A model generated the notes under the pieces. That model saw nothing but the letters and a program-made list of their open reading frames with translations, was not told the DNA's origin and ran no database searches. The position numbers were made by a program, and so were the translations under genes. A stretch of DNA of 64,000 nucleotides from Ovis canadensis (taxonomy: Eukaryota > Chordata > Mammalia > Artiodactyla > Bovidae): NCBI RefSeq assembly GCF_042477335.2, contig NC_091249.1, positions 45,740,001 to 45,804,000 of the forward strand, in the 5' to 3' direction. Each line of letters begins with the position of its first letter. Within the stretch, counting starts at the first letter, position 1. Positions 1-9,478 of this stretch are shown here, piece by piece.

Positions 1-43
1 TTTCAATTTTGATTCAATTGGAGATTTTAAATTATATTTTTTA

Positions 44-2141
44 AATTGAAGAAAGTAGGGAAAACCACTAGACCATTCAGGTATGACCTAAATCAAATCC
101 CTTATGACTATACAGCAGAAGTGACAAATAGATTCAAAGGATTAGATCTCATAGAGTGCCTGAAGAACTATGGACAGAGCTTCGTGACATTGTACAGGAG
201 GCAGGGATCAAGACCATCTCCAAGAAAAAGAAATGCAAAAAGGCAAAATGGTTGTATGATGACGCCTTACAAAGGCCTTCTTTTCTACCTGTGAATAAAG
301 GAGAAGCGAAAGGCAAAGGAGAAAAGGAAAGATATACCATTTGAATGCAGAGTTTCAAAGAATAGCAAGGAGAGATAAGAAAGCCTTCCTCAGTGATCAA
401 TGCAACTAAATAAAAGAAAACAACAGAATGGGAAAGACTAGAGATCTCTTCAAGATAATTAGCGATACCAAGTAAAAATTTCATGCAAATATGGGCACAA
501 TAAAGGAAAGAAATGGTATGGACCTAACAGAAGCAGAAGATATTAAAAGAGGAGGCAAGAATACACAGAACAACTATACAAAAACGAGCTTCATAACCCA
601 GATAACTACGATGGTATGAACACCAACCTAGAGCCAGACATACTGGAATGCAAAGTCAAGTGGGCCTTAAGAAGCATCACTACAAACAAAGCTAGTAGAA
701 GTGATGGAAGCCAGTTGAGCTATTTCAAATTCTAAAAGATAAGCTGTGCAAATGCTACATTCAATAATCCAGAAAAGTCAGCAGCGGCCACAGGACTGGA
801 AAAGGTCAGTTCCATTCCAATCCTAAAGAAGGGTTATGCCAAAGAATGTTCAAACTACCACAAAATTTCACTCATCTCACGCGCTAGCCAAGTAATGCTC
901 AAAATTTTCCAAGCCAGGCTTAAACAGTACGTGAACCGTGAGCTTCTAGATGTTCAAGATGGATTTAGAAAAGGCAGAGGAACCAGAGATCAAATTGCCA
1001 ACATCTGCTGGATCATCAAAAAGCAAGAGAGTTCCAGAAAAACACCTACTTCTGCTTTATTGATTACACCAAAGCCTTTGTCTCTGAACATCACAACAAA
1101 CTGTTGGAAATTCTTTAAGACATGGGAATACCAGACCATTACCTGCCTCCTGAGAAATCTGTACGCAGGTCAAGAAGCAACAGTTAGAACCAGACATGGA
1201 ACAACAGACTGGTTCCAATTAGGGAAAGGAGTACATCAATGCTGTATATTGTCACCCTGCTTATTTAACTTATATGCAGAGTATATCATGCAAAATACTG
1301 GGCTGGATGAGTCACAAGCTGGAATCAAGACTGGCAGGAGAAATAGCAATAAACTCAGATATGCAGATGACACTACTCTTATGGCAGAAAGTGAAGAAGA
1401 ACTAAGGAGCCTCTCGATGAAAGTGAAAGAGGAGAGTGAAAAACTTGGCTTTATGTTCAACATTCAGAAAACTAAGATCATGGCATCTGGTTTCATCACT
1501 TCATGGCAAATAGATGTGGAGACAGTGGAAACAGTGACAGACTTCATTTTGGAGGGCTCCAAAATCACTGCAGATGGTGACTGCAGCCATGAAATTAAAA
1601 GATGCTTGCTCCTTGGAAGAAACACTATGACCAACCTAGGCAGCATATTAAAAAAGCAGAGACATTACTTTGCCAACAAAGGTCCATCCAATCAAAGCTA
1701 TGGTTTTTCTAGTAGTCATGTACAGATGTATGAGTTGGACTATACAGAAATCTAGCACCGAAGAATTGATGGTTTTGAACTGTGGTGTTGGAAAAGACTC
1801 TTGGGAGTCCCTTGAACTTGAAGGAGATCAAACCAATCAATCCTAAAGGAAATCAGTCCTGAATATTCACTGGAAGGACTGATGTTAAAGCAGAAACTCC
1901 AATACTTTGGAAACCTGATGTGAAGAACTGACTCATTGGAAAAGACCCTGATGTTGGGAAAGATTAAATGCAGGAGGAGAAGGGGACAACAGAGGATGAG
2001 ATGGTTGGATGGGATCACTGCCTCAATAGACATGAGTTTGAGTAACCTCCAGGAGTTAGTGATGGAATGGGATGCCTGCCGTGTTGCAGTCCATGGGGTT
2101 GCAAAGTGTTGGACATGACTGTGCGACTGAACTAAACTGGA
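44..2141 (+). mobile_element. BovB (RTE) LINE, copy 1, 5'-truncated and decayed
   Basis: The segment runs colinear with the other BovB copies in the window, from the spacer before the reverse transcriptase to the 3' tail. It matches the reverse complement of copy 4 (9479-11683) from its left edge (AAATTGAAGAAAGT) onward. It ends in the usual BovB tail of GACTGAACT-type units. The endonuclease half that belongs upstream is absent. Many stops and indels break the frame in the first 850 bases, so this is one of the older copies. The left boundary is uncertain because bases 1-43 do not align clearly with copy 4. Confidence 0.93.
895..1755 (+). pseudogene. BovB reverse-transcriptase remnant (copy 1)
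   Basis: An open stretch of 286 codons keeps parts of the RTE reverse transcriptase: the GFRKGRGTRDQI block, an altered motif B (VHQCCILSPC, where other copies read QGC), and motif C RYADDTTLMAES with the two catalytic aspartates. Between residues of about 45 and 85 the reading is out of phase: the motif A segment, seen elsewhere as FIDYAKAFD, is read here in the wrong frame, and the frame later returns. At least two compensating indels are therefore present. The ATG is an internal methionine, not a real start. With no endonuclease and a damaged motif B, activity is not expected. Confidence 0.85.
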
Positions 2142-3874
2142 CTCATATGAAATGGACATGAGAGGAAAATGTGCTTCCAGGTTTTCTGTTCAGCTCTTTT
2201 CTGATGCTGTATCAAGCATGTCTTCCAAGGATGATACATTCTGTCCATTTAGGAAATTATATTCAAACTGGTTAGCAAATTTTATGTTAGTTGTTATTGA
2301 GTTACAGAATCACTTTTGGAGGTATAAACAAATTGTAAAATTCAAAATTATTTTCTGTTTTTTAAATGAATTTATTGAAATAAATCTATTATGTCTTCCT
2401 GCTAATAACATTTCAGGAGTAATGAAACAGAAAACATATGGTGAAGAGTTCACATGTCAGGAAAACAATCCATAACATTCTTCATAAACTGCTTAGCCAG
2501 ACTTCATCTCAGACTTCATGGGCAGTACACATTTGAGTTCAAGCTAACACCTGGATGACTATTTAATAGCAGCCTGAAGGGTCTCCTGAGATGGGACGGA
2601 AGAAGTCAGGTTGCGTTTCCACTGCACCATCTTTCACAGCATATGTTAAGTCCAAAATATCCTAGGGAAACATTAAGCCACTTGTTCTACAGTTGGAAAA
2701 GGGAAAAGGTGTATGCTCCATCTCATAACAATACCCTCTCCAAAGCTCAAGGTCAACTTATGACCCTTGCTAAGTGTTAAAGTACAGCTACATCAGCTTT
2801 CAAATCCCCTAAATCACATAATGTGTCTTTTTATAGAGTGAGAAAAGCACTATGGGTCTGTGGAAGAGAAAATGTGCTGGATTGAGACGTAAAATCTATC
2901 TGAAACTGATTTGAAACTCTCAGCAAATGATTCCTGAAGTGAATGAAATCTGAAAAGGCGCATTTATGAAAATTTGAGGATTCATTTAGAAAAGAGATTC
3001 TGTTATACTTAGAAAAGCACATGCCCTCACATCCTACACTGTACTCTGCAATAGCTTTTACATTTCATATCTAAACTTACTATCTTATTTTCAATAAGTC
3101 AACTGAAAAACATTATTTGAGGGCTAGTCTTCTGGCTGTTATCAATTAAGGAGCTGACAAAATTTGTGGATGTTATAAAATAATAAAGGCATTAAAGCAC
3201 TCTAATATCATAGTCAATATAGAACATTACAAGGAAATCTTTGTTAAGGTAAATTATAGGCAGGATAAAGAGTATACCCAAAGATCAAAAAATAAAAATC
3301 TGTCTGTAGTATTTGGGAGATAGTGATGCAAAAGCCTGTTGGAAGTGAAAGCTATATGCTTCAGAACTAAGTTATAAAGTATAATGAAACATTCTAGTGC
3401 AAGGTATGGCAAACCTTGAATGTCAGAATAAGCATTATGAACTGACTCTGCACTCATTTCTTTGGACAAGGTTGGCTTCAAAGTGTTAAATAGACTAAAA
3501 AGAGATGAAAGAAGCCAAAACATGTATGAGCCAGCTGGAACATTTGTTGAGTTGATTCAGGCGTGTGGTCTAGAATACTATTAATAAGAATGAAGAAAAA
3601 GAGACCTGTGGAAAATTTAAGACAAAATGCTTAGCAGCTGAAGGGAAAGACAGGGATCACAACCAAATTTACTAACCATGCATAATATAGTCTTCATTTG
3701 TGCTCAATATTATGAATATAGTTAATAATACCACAAACGTGATTTTTAATAGTAATGACTAACTAAAAGTGCTTAACTGAAAAGACTAGTTGTGCATGTT
3801 CGTGTCTCTATGCATGGACATTTCAAATTACACAGATCAACAGGAAATCTTCAGGTGGACAGGAAAGCAGAGAA
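2142..3874. other. Intergenic DNA, nothing recognised
   Basis: AT-rich unique-looking sequence between BovB copy 1 and the L1 target duplication. The open frames here are short and have no recognisable protein motif. I see no SINE, tail or tandem array. Confidence 0.5.
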
Positions 3875-3888
3875 AAGTTTAATGTCTT
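3875..3888. repeat. Target-site duplication, left, of the twin-primed L1
   Basis: AAGTTTAATGTCTT occurs here directly before the L1 T-tract (the complement of its A-tail) and again at 6683-6696, beyond the inverted half. The 14-base match is exact. Confidence 0.9.
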
Positions 3889-4221
3889 TTTTTTTTTTTT
3901 TAATTTTTTTTTTTTAATTTTAGTTTTTTATTTTTTAAATTTTAAAATCTTTAATTCTTACATGCATTCCCAAACATGAACCCCCCTCCCACCTCCCTCC
4001 CCATAACAACTTTCTGGGTCATCCCCATGCACCAGCCCCAAGCATGCTGCATCCTGCGTCAGACATAGACTGGCGATTCAATTCACATGATAGTATACAT
4101 GTTAGAATGTCATTCTCCCAAATCATCCCACCCTCTCCCTCTCCCTCTGAGTCCAAAAGTCCGTTATACACATCTGTGTCTCTTTCCCTGTCTTGCATAC
4201 AGGGTCGTCATTGCCATCTTC

Positions 4222-5487
4222 CTAAATTCCATATATATGTGTTAGTATACTGTATTGGTGTTTTTCTTTCTGGCTTACTTCACTCTGTATAATCGGCTCC
4301 AGTTTCATCCATCTCGTCAGAACTGATTCAAATGAATTCTTTTTAACGGCTGAGTAATACTCCATTGTGTATATGTACCACAGCTTTCTTATCCATTCAT
4401 CTGCTGATGGACATCTAGGTTGTTTCCATGTCCTGGCTATTATAAACAGTGCTGCAATGAACATTGGGGTACATGTGTCTCTTTCAATTCTGGTTTCCTC
4501 GGTGTGTATGCCCAGCAGTGGGATTGCTGGGTCATAAGGTAGTTCTATTTGCAATTTTTTAAGGAATCTCCACACCGTTCTCCATAGTGGCTGTACTAGT
4601 TTGCATTCCCACCAACAGTGTAGGAGGGTTCCCTTTTCTCCACACCCTCTCCAGCATTTATTGCTTGCAGATTTTTGGATCGCAGCCATTCTGACTGGTG
4701 TGAAGTGGTACCTCATTGTGGTTTTGATTTGCATTTCTCTAATAATGAGTGATGTTGAGCATCTTTTCATGTGTTTGTTAGCCATCCGTATGTCTTCTTT
4801 GGAGAAATGTCTATTTAGTTCTTTGGCCCATTTTTTGATTGGGTCGTTTATTTTTCTGGAATTGAGCTGCAGAAGTTGCTTGTATATTTTTGAGATTAGT
4901 TGTTTGTCAGTTGCTTCATTTGCTATTATTTTCTCCCATTCAGAAGGCTGTCTTTTCACCTTGCTTATAGTTTCCTTTGTTGTGCAGAAGCTTTTAATTT
5001 TAATTAGATCCCATTTGTTTATTTTTGCTTTTATTTCCAGAATTCTGGGAGGTGGATCATAGAGGATCCTGCTGTGATTTATGTCTGAGAGTGTTTTGCC
5101 TATGTTCTCCTCTAGGAGTTTTATAGTTTCTGATCTTACATTTAGATCTTTAATCCATTTTGAGTTTATTTTTGTGTGCGGTTTTAGAAAGTGATCTAGT
5201 TTCATTCTTTTACAAGTGGTTGACCAGTTTTCCCAGCACCACTTGTTAAAGAGATTGTCTTTACTCCATTGTATATTCTTGCCTCCTTTGTCAAAGATAA
5301 GGTGTCCATATGTGTGTGGATTTATCTCTGGGCTTTCTATTTTGTTCCATTGATCTATATGTCTGTCTTTGTGCCAGTACCATACTGTCTTGATGACTGT
5401 GGCTTTGTAGTAGAGCCTGAAGTCAGGCAAGTTGATTCCTCCAGTTCCATTCTTCTTTCTCAAGATTGCTTTGGCTATTCGAGGTTT
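4222..5487 (-). pseudogene. L1 ORF2, C-terminal part (3' half)
   Basis: An uninterrupted minus-strand frame covers the ORF2 region after the reverse transcriptase. It begins near [16 protein letters not shown], passes the Cys-containing C-terminal block ([15 protein letters not shown]) and the [13 protein letters not shown] stretch, and ends with ILTHIYGI followed by the stop. The second young L1 at 41995-42763 ends the same way, so this looks like the natural end of the protein. No endonuclease or RT catalytic motif is in this half. The frame continues a little past the inversion joint into antisense L1, which is not meaningful protein. Not functional on its own. Confidence 0.88.
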
Positions 5488-6684
5488 CTTAGAAAAGTAC
5501 AATTTTCCAAAACTGAACCAGGAAGAAATAGAAAATCTTAACAGACCCATCACAAGCACGGAAATTGATACAGTAATCAGAAATCTTCCAGCAAACAAAA
5601 GCCCAGGTCCAGATGGCTTCACAGCTGAATTCTACCAAAAATTTAGAGAAGAGCTAACACCTATCCTCCTCAAACTCTTCCAGAAAATTGCAGAGGAAGG
5701 TAAACTTCCAAACTCATTCTATGAGGCCACCATCACCCTAATACCAAAACCTGACAAAGATGTCACAAAAAAGGAAAACTACAGGCCAATATCTCTGATG
5801 AACATAGATGCAAAAATCCTCAACAAAATTCTAGCAATCAGAATCCAACAACACATTAAAAAGATCATACACCATGACCAAGTGGGCTTTATCCCAGGGA
5901 TGCAAGGATTCTTCAATATCCGCAAATCAATCAATGTAATTCACCACATTAACAAATTGAAAAATAAAAACCATATGATTATCTCAATAGATGCAGAGAA
6001 GGCCTTTGACAAAATTCAACATCCATTTATGATAAAAACTCTCCAGAAAGCAGGAATAGAAGGAACATACCTCAACATAATAAAAGCTATCTATGACAAA
6101 CCCACAGCAAACATTATCCTCAATGGTGAAAAATTGAAAGCATTTCCCCTAAAGTCAGGAACAAGACAAGGGTGTCCACTTTCACCGCTACTATTCAACA
6201 TAGTTCTGGAAGTTTTGGCCACAGCAATCAGAGCAGAAAAAGAAATAAAAGGAATCCAAATTGGAAAAGAAGAAGTAAAACTCTCACTGTTTGCAGATGA
6301 CATGATCCTCTACATGGAAAACCCTAAAGACTCCACCAGAAAATTACTAGAGCTCATCAATGAATATAGTAAAGTTGCAGGATATAAAATCAACACACAG
6401 AAATCCCTTGCATTCCTATACACGAATAATGAGAAAGTAGAAAAAGAAATTAAGGAAACAATTCCATTCACCATTGCAACGAAAAGAATAAAATACTTAG
6501 GAATATATCTACCTAAAGAAACTAAAGACCTGTATATAGAAAACTATAAAACACTGATGAAAGAAATCAAAGAGGACACTAATAGATGGAGAAATATACC
6601 ATGTTTATGGATTGGAAGAATCAATATAGTGAAAATGAGTATACTACCCAAAGCAATTTACAAATTCAATGCAATCCCTATCAA
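5486..6684 (+). pseudogene. L1 ORF2, reverse-transcriptase part (inverted half)
   Basis: A plus-strand frame of about 400 codons carries the L1 reverse transcriptase: [13 protein letters not shown] near the start, motif [12 protein letters not shown], motif [16 protein letters not shown] and motif [14 protein letters not shown] with both catalytic aspartates. It begins inside ORF2 at the stretch reading [14 protein letters not shown], so the endonuclease is missing. It stops being L1 at FNAIPIK, where the target duplication begins; the last codons to the stop at 6719-6721 are flanking DNA. RT motifs A to C look undamaged, but the piece is cut off from its promoter, endonuclease and C-terminus by truncation and inversion. 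Confidence 0.9.
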
Positions 6685-6696
6685 GTTTAATGTCTT
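6683..6696. repeat. Target-site duplication, right, of the twin-primed L1
   Basis: Exact second copy of the 14-base sequence at 3875-3888. Its first bases (AAG) also fit the L1 sequence, so the joint has 2-4 bases of microhomology, as expected if the target overhang primed on the L1 RNA. Confidence 0.9.
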
Positions 6697-6794
6697 AATT
6701 TCAGTTCTTTCATTGAGATAAATGATTTTTAAAGGCACATACTGAAATTTTAGAATGTTCTGATGACAAAATAATAAACAGTAATAAATAATAT

Positions 6795-7025
6795 TTATGC
6801 TGTCCTTACCATATACCAATAACTATGTTAAGCATTTGAATAAATACTTTCATCTATTCCTCAAAAAATCCCTTTGGGGTAATATCTATACTTAACTTCA
6901 TATTATAGGAAGCAAAATTGATACTGAGAGAGTCAAGAAAACTTCCACGGTTGTAGAGTTGCTAAGAAGGAAAACCTGAAGAGATAGACATAGGTCTATC
7001 TGTTGACAAACTCTGCCCTTAAATA
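6795..7025 (+). repeat. MIR-like SINE relic
   Basis: Decayed match to the MIR body: a run like ACTATGTTAAGCATTTGAAT, then a stretch resembling the 'counts of the A-rich core' and the GTAGAGTTGCTAAGAAGG stretch. Recognised by eye, not by alignment. Confidence 0.55.
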
Positions 7026-7089
7026 TAGGCATTGTCCTAAAGCAATCTTTTGTCAACCTTTCACAGCACTCTTTGTATTGTACTGTACT

Positions 7090-7296
7090 ATGCTAAATTG
7101 CTTCAGTCATGCTTGACTCTTTGAAACGTCCCAGACTGTTCCTGCCAGACTCCTCTGCCCATGGTACTCTCCAGGCGAGAATACTGGAGTGGGTTGTCAT
7201 GCCCTCCTCCGGGTGATCTTCCAAATTCAGGGACTGAATCATGTCTCTTATGTCTCCTGCACTGGCAGATGGACTCTCTACCACTAGCACCACCAT
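7090..7296 (-). mobile_element. Bov-tA SINE
   Basis: Reverse complement of a Bov-tA: the BovB-like tail (TTGCTTCAGTCATGCTTGAC) at left, then the body, then the tRNA-like head (CTCCTGCACTGGCAGATGG, CTACCACTAG) at right. Diverged by many point changes. Confidence 0.88.
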
Positions 7297-7319
7297 GGAA
7301 CATTTCAAAGACCATATGA

Positions 7320-7470
7320 CAGGAGTTAAGATACCTGAATATTAAACTCTGGTCTGTTACTGCTGGCTCTGTGACTTTGGGCAAGTCAATTAATTAATCT
7401 TTATGATTTCGAGTTTCTCTGTATAAAAAAGTGAGAAGACTAGGGGACTCAGATTCCTTTAAAAATAACA
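7320..7470 (+). repeat. MIR-like SINE relic
   Basis: Carries the MIR core: TGGCTCTGTGACTTTGGGCA followed by AAGTCAATTAATTAATC and a 'TTTCTCTGTATAAAAAAGTG' stretch. Confidence 0.7.
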
Positions 7471-7497
7471 TTATAAGATTAAATAATATACAATGCA

Positions 7498-7872
7498 GTG
7501 GTGTTGGAGAAGACTCTTGAGTGTTGGAGAAGACTCCTGAGAGCCCCTTGGACTGCAAGGAGATCAAACCAGTCCATCCTAAAGGAAGTCAGTCCTGAAT
7601 ATTCATTGGAAGGACTGATGCTGAAGCTGAAACTCCAATACTCTGGCCACTTGATACAAAGAACTGACTTATTGGAAAAGACCCTGATGCTGGGAAAGAT
7701 TGAAGACAGAAGGGGAAGGGGATGATGGAGGATGAGATGGTGGGATGGCATCACTGACTCAATGGACATGAGTGTGAGAAAGGTTCAGGAATTGGTGATG
7801 GACAGGGAGGCCTGGCATGCTGCAGTCCATGGAGTTGCAAAAAGTCAGAAATGACTGAGTGACTGAACTGAT
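7498..7872 (+). mobile_element. BovB 3' fragment, copy 2, with internal 20-bp duplication
   Basis: Starts in the C-terminal RT region (TGGTGTTGGAGAAGACTC) and continues to the BovB 3' end (GACTGAGTGACTGAACTG). Bases 7501-7520 and 7521-7540 are tandem copies of the same 20 bases with one mismatch, an internal duplication absent from the other copies. 5'-truncated; no useful coding capacity. Confidence 0.9.
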
Positions 7873-8572
7873 ATGATTAGATGATATTTATCATATAATT
7901 GAGTTTTCAGAACTGCAAGGATTTATAATTTTTACTTATTCTGATTTTAGGATTTGATCAATTATAATTCCTCATTTCCATTTATAGTCAGAGAGTTGGG
8001 ATGCTTGTTGCTTGTTAGCAGCCTAAATTAAAATTACTCAGCTTTGTAGTTGTTGATAAATACTTATTTGCTTTTAGAGCACTTTATTTTGCCCTGCTCA
8101 TTCTGTCTGTTGTATATCTTATTCTGGATAGCACTATACAGAAGAGCTTAGCATCTTCACTCTCAGCATTAATACTCAATCATGAGCTTTCATTGAAGCT
8201 TCTACTATTACAACACTAAATCCATTTAGTACATAAACACATTTAGAAAGAACATATTTAGCATGGATTACACTTGCACTCTACAATTAAGATTCAATCC
8301 CTTCCAGAAAATTATAACTATGAGAAAACTGCATGGTGAGATCGGACAAAGTTAAATTATGGTTTTTAATTTTAAAATCACAGATATGGATACATACACA
8401 CATATAAAAGATATTTTTGCTACCCCACATCTGGTAGTAATCTGAGTCACAACTTGCACTTGCTTGAATTTGGCAGCAACTGTTTCTTAAAATGTTATGC
8501 ATAAGATCTCTGGATATATTCTAAAAGATAATATCAAATACACTTAGGTAATTAATGTGTAAATAAATTACT
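7873..8572. other. Intergenic DNA, nothing recognised
   Basis: AT-rich sequence without a clear repeat signature or plausible gene. Confidence 0.45.
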
Positions 8573-8788
8573 GGGCTTCCTTGGTGGCTCCTTGATAAAG
8601 AATCTGCCTGCCAATGCATGAGAAGCTGTTTGATCTCTGGGCAGGAAGACACCCTGGAGAAGGAAATGGCAACCCACTCCAATATTCTTGCCTGGAAAAA
8701 TCCCATGGACAGAGAAGCCTGGTGGCTATAGTCCATGGGGTCACAAAAAAACTAGGACAAAACTTAGCAACTAAACAACAACAAATAA
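8573..8788 (+). mobile_element. Bov-tA SINE
   Basis: tRNA-like head (GGGCTTCCTTGGTGGCTC) then body (GGAGAAGGAAATGGCAACCC) and an ACTAAACAACAACAAA tail. Same orientation as the next SINE, 50 bases downstream. Confidence 0.92.
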
Positions 8789-8837
8789 CTAAGATTAAAG
8801 TAAATTTCATGGCATTTAGTAGTTATAATAAACGAAC

Positions 8838-9040
8838 TGGACTCCCCAGGTGGCTAGTGGTAAAGAATCTGCCTGCCGGTGTAGGAGACATAAGAGATTC
8901 AGGAATATGCCCTGGAGGAGGAAATGGCAACCCACTCTGGTATTCTTGCCTGGAGAATCCAATGGACAGACGAGCCTCATGGGCTATGGTCCATAGGGTC
9001 ACAAAGAGTTGTACACGGCTGAAGTGATTTAGCACATAAA
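8838..9040 (+). mobile_element. Bov-tA SINE
   Basis: Begins TGGACTCCCCAGGTGGCTAG and ends near GGCTGAAGTGATTTAGCACA. More diverged than its neighbour at 8573-8788, so probably a separate insertion. Confidence 0.9.
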
Positions 9041-9054
9041 AGAACTAATATATT

Positions 9055-9478
9055 TTCAATTCAATTCAGTTACTCAGTTGTGTACGACTCTTTGTGACCC
9101 CATGGACTGCAATAAACCAGCCCTCGCTGTTCATCACCAAATCCAGGAGTTTACTCAAATTCATGTCCATCACGTCGGTGATGCCATCCAACCATCTCAT
9201 CCTCTGTTGTCCCCTTCTTCTCCTGCCCTCAATCTTTCCCAGAATCAGGGTCTTTTCCAAGGATTCAGTACTTTGTATCAGGTGGCCAAAGTACTGGAGT
9301 TTCAGCTTCAGCATGAGTCCTTTCAATGAATATTAAGGACTGACGTCCTTTAGGATGGACTGGATGGATCTCCTGGCTGTCCAAAGGACCCTCATGAGTC
9401 TTCTCTAACATCACAGTTCCGAAGCATCAATTCCTCACTGCTCAGTTTTCTTTACAGTCCAACTCTCACATCCATACA
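9055..9478 (-). mobile_element. BovB 3' fragment, copy 3
   Basis: Reverse complement of the last 420 bases of BovB: tail at left (TTCAATTCAATTCAGTTACT), then the 3' UTR and RT C-terminal region. It breaks off at CTCACATCCATACAT, exactly where copy 4 begins with its own tail. The expected continuation of copy 3 is not found beyond copy 4. Confidence 0.92.

Larger units (their letters stand above)
3889..6684 (-). mobile_element. Ruminant L1 with 5' inversion (twin priming)
   Basis: From 3889 to about 5487 the minus strand holds the L1 3' end: a T-rich tract (the complement of the tail), the 3' UTR, and the C-terminal part of ORF2. From about 5486 to 6684 the plus strand holds the preceding part of ORF2, so the two halves face opposite ways. 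The halves meet at 5484-5488. The inverted half ends in the L1 stretch reading FNAIPIK; the 3' half starts at the stretch reading RIAKAIL. In L1 these lie close together, so only some tens of bases are missing. Exact 14-base target duplications flank the whole unit. This is the known signature of twin-primed L1 insertion. Long open frames on both halves suggest a fairly young copy. Confidence 0.93.

Noticed and set aside
46-294. Small open frame beginning MKKVGKTTRPFRYD
   Set aside because: It is the BovB spacer region before the reverse transcriptase, read partly in frame; not a separate gene.
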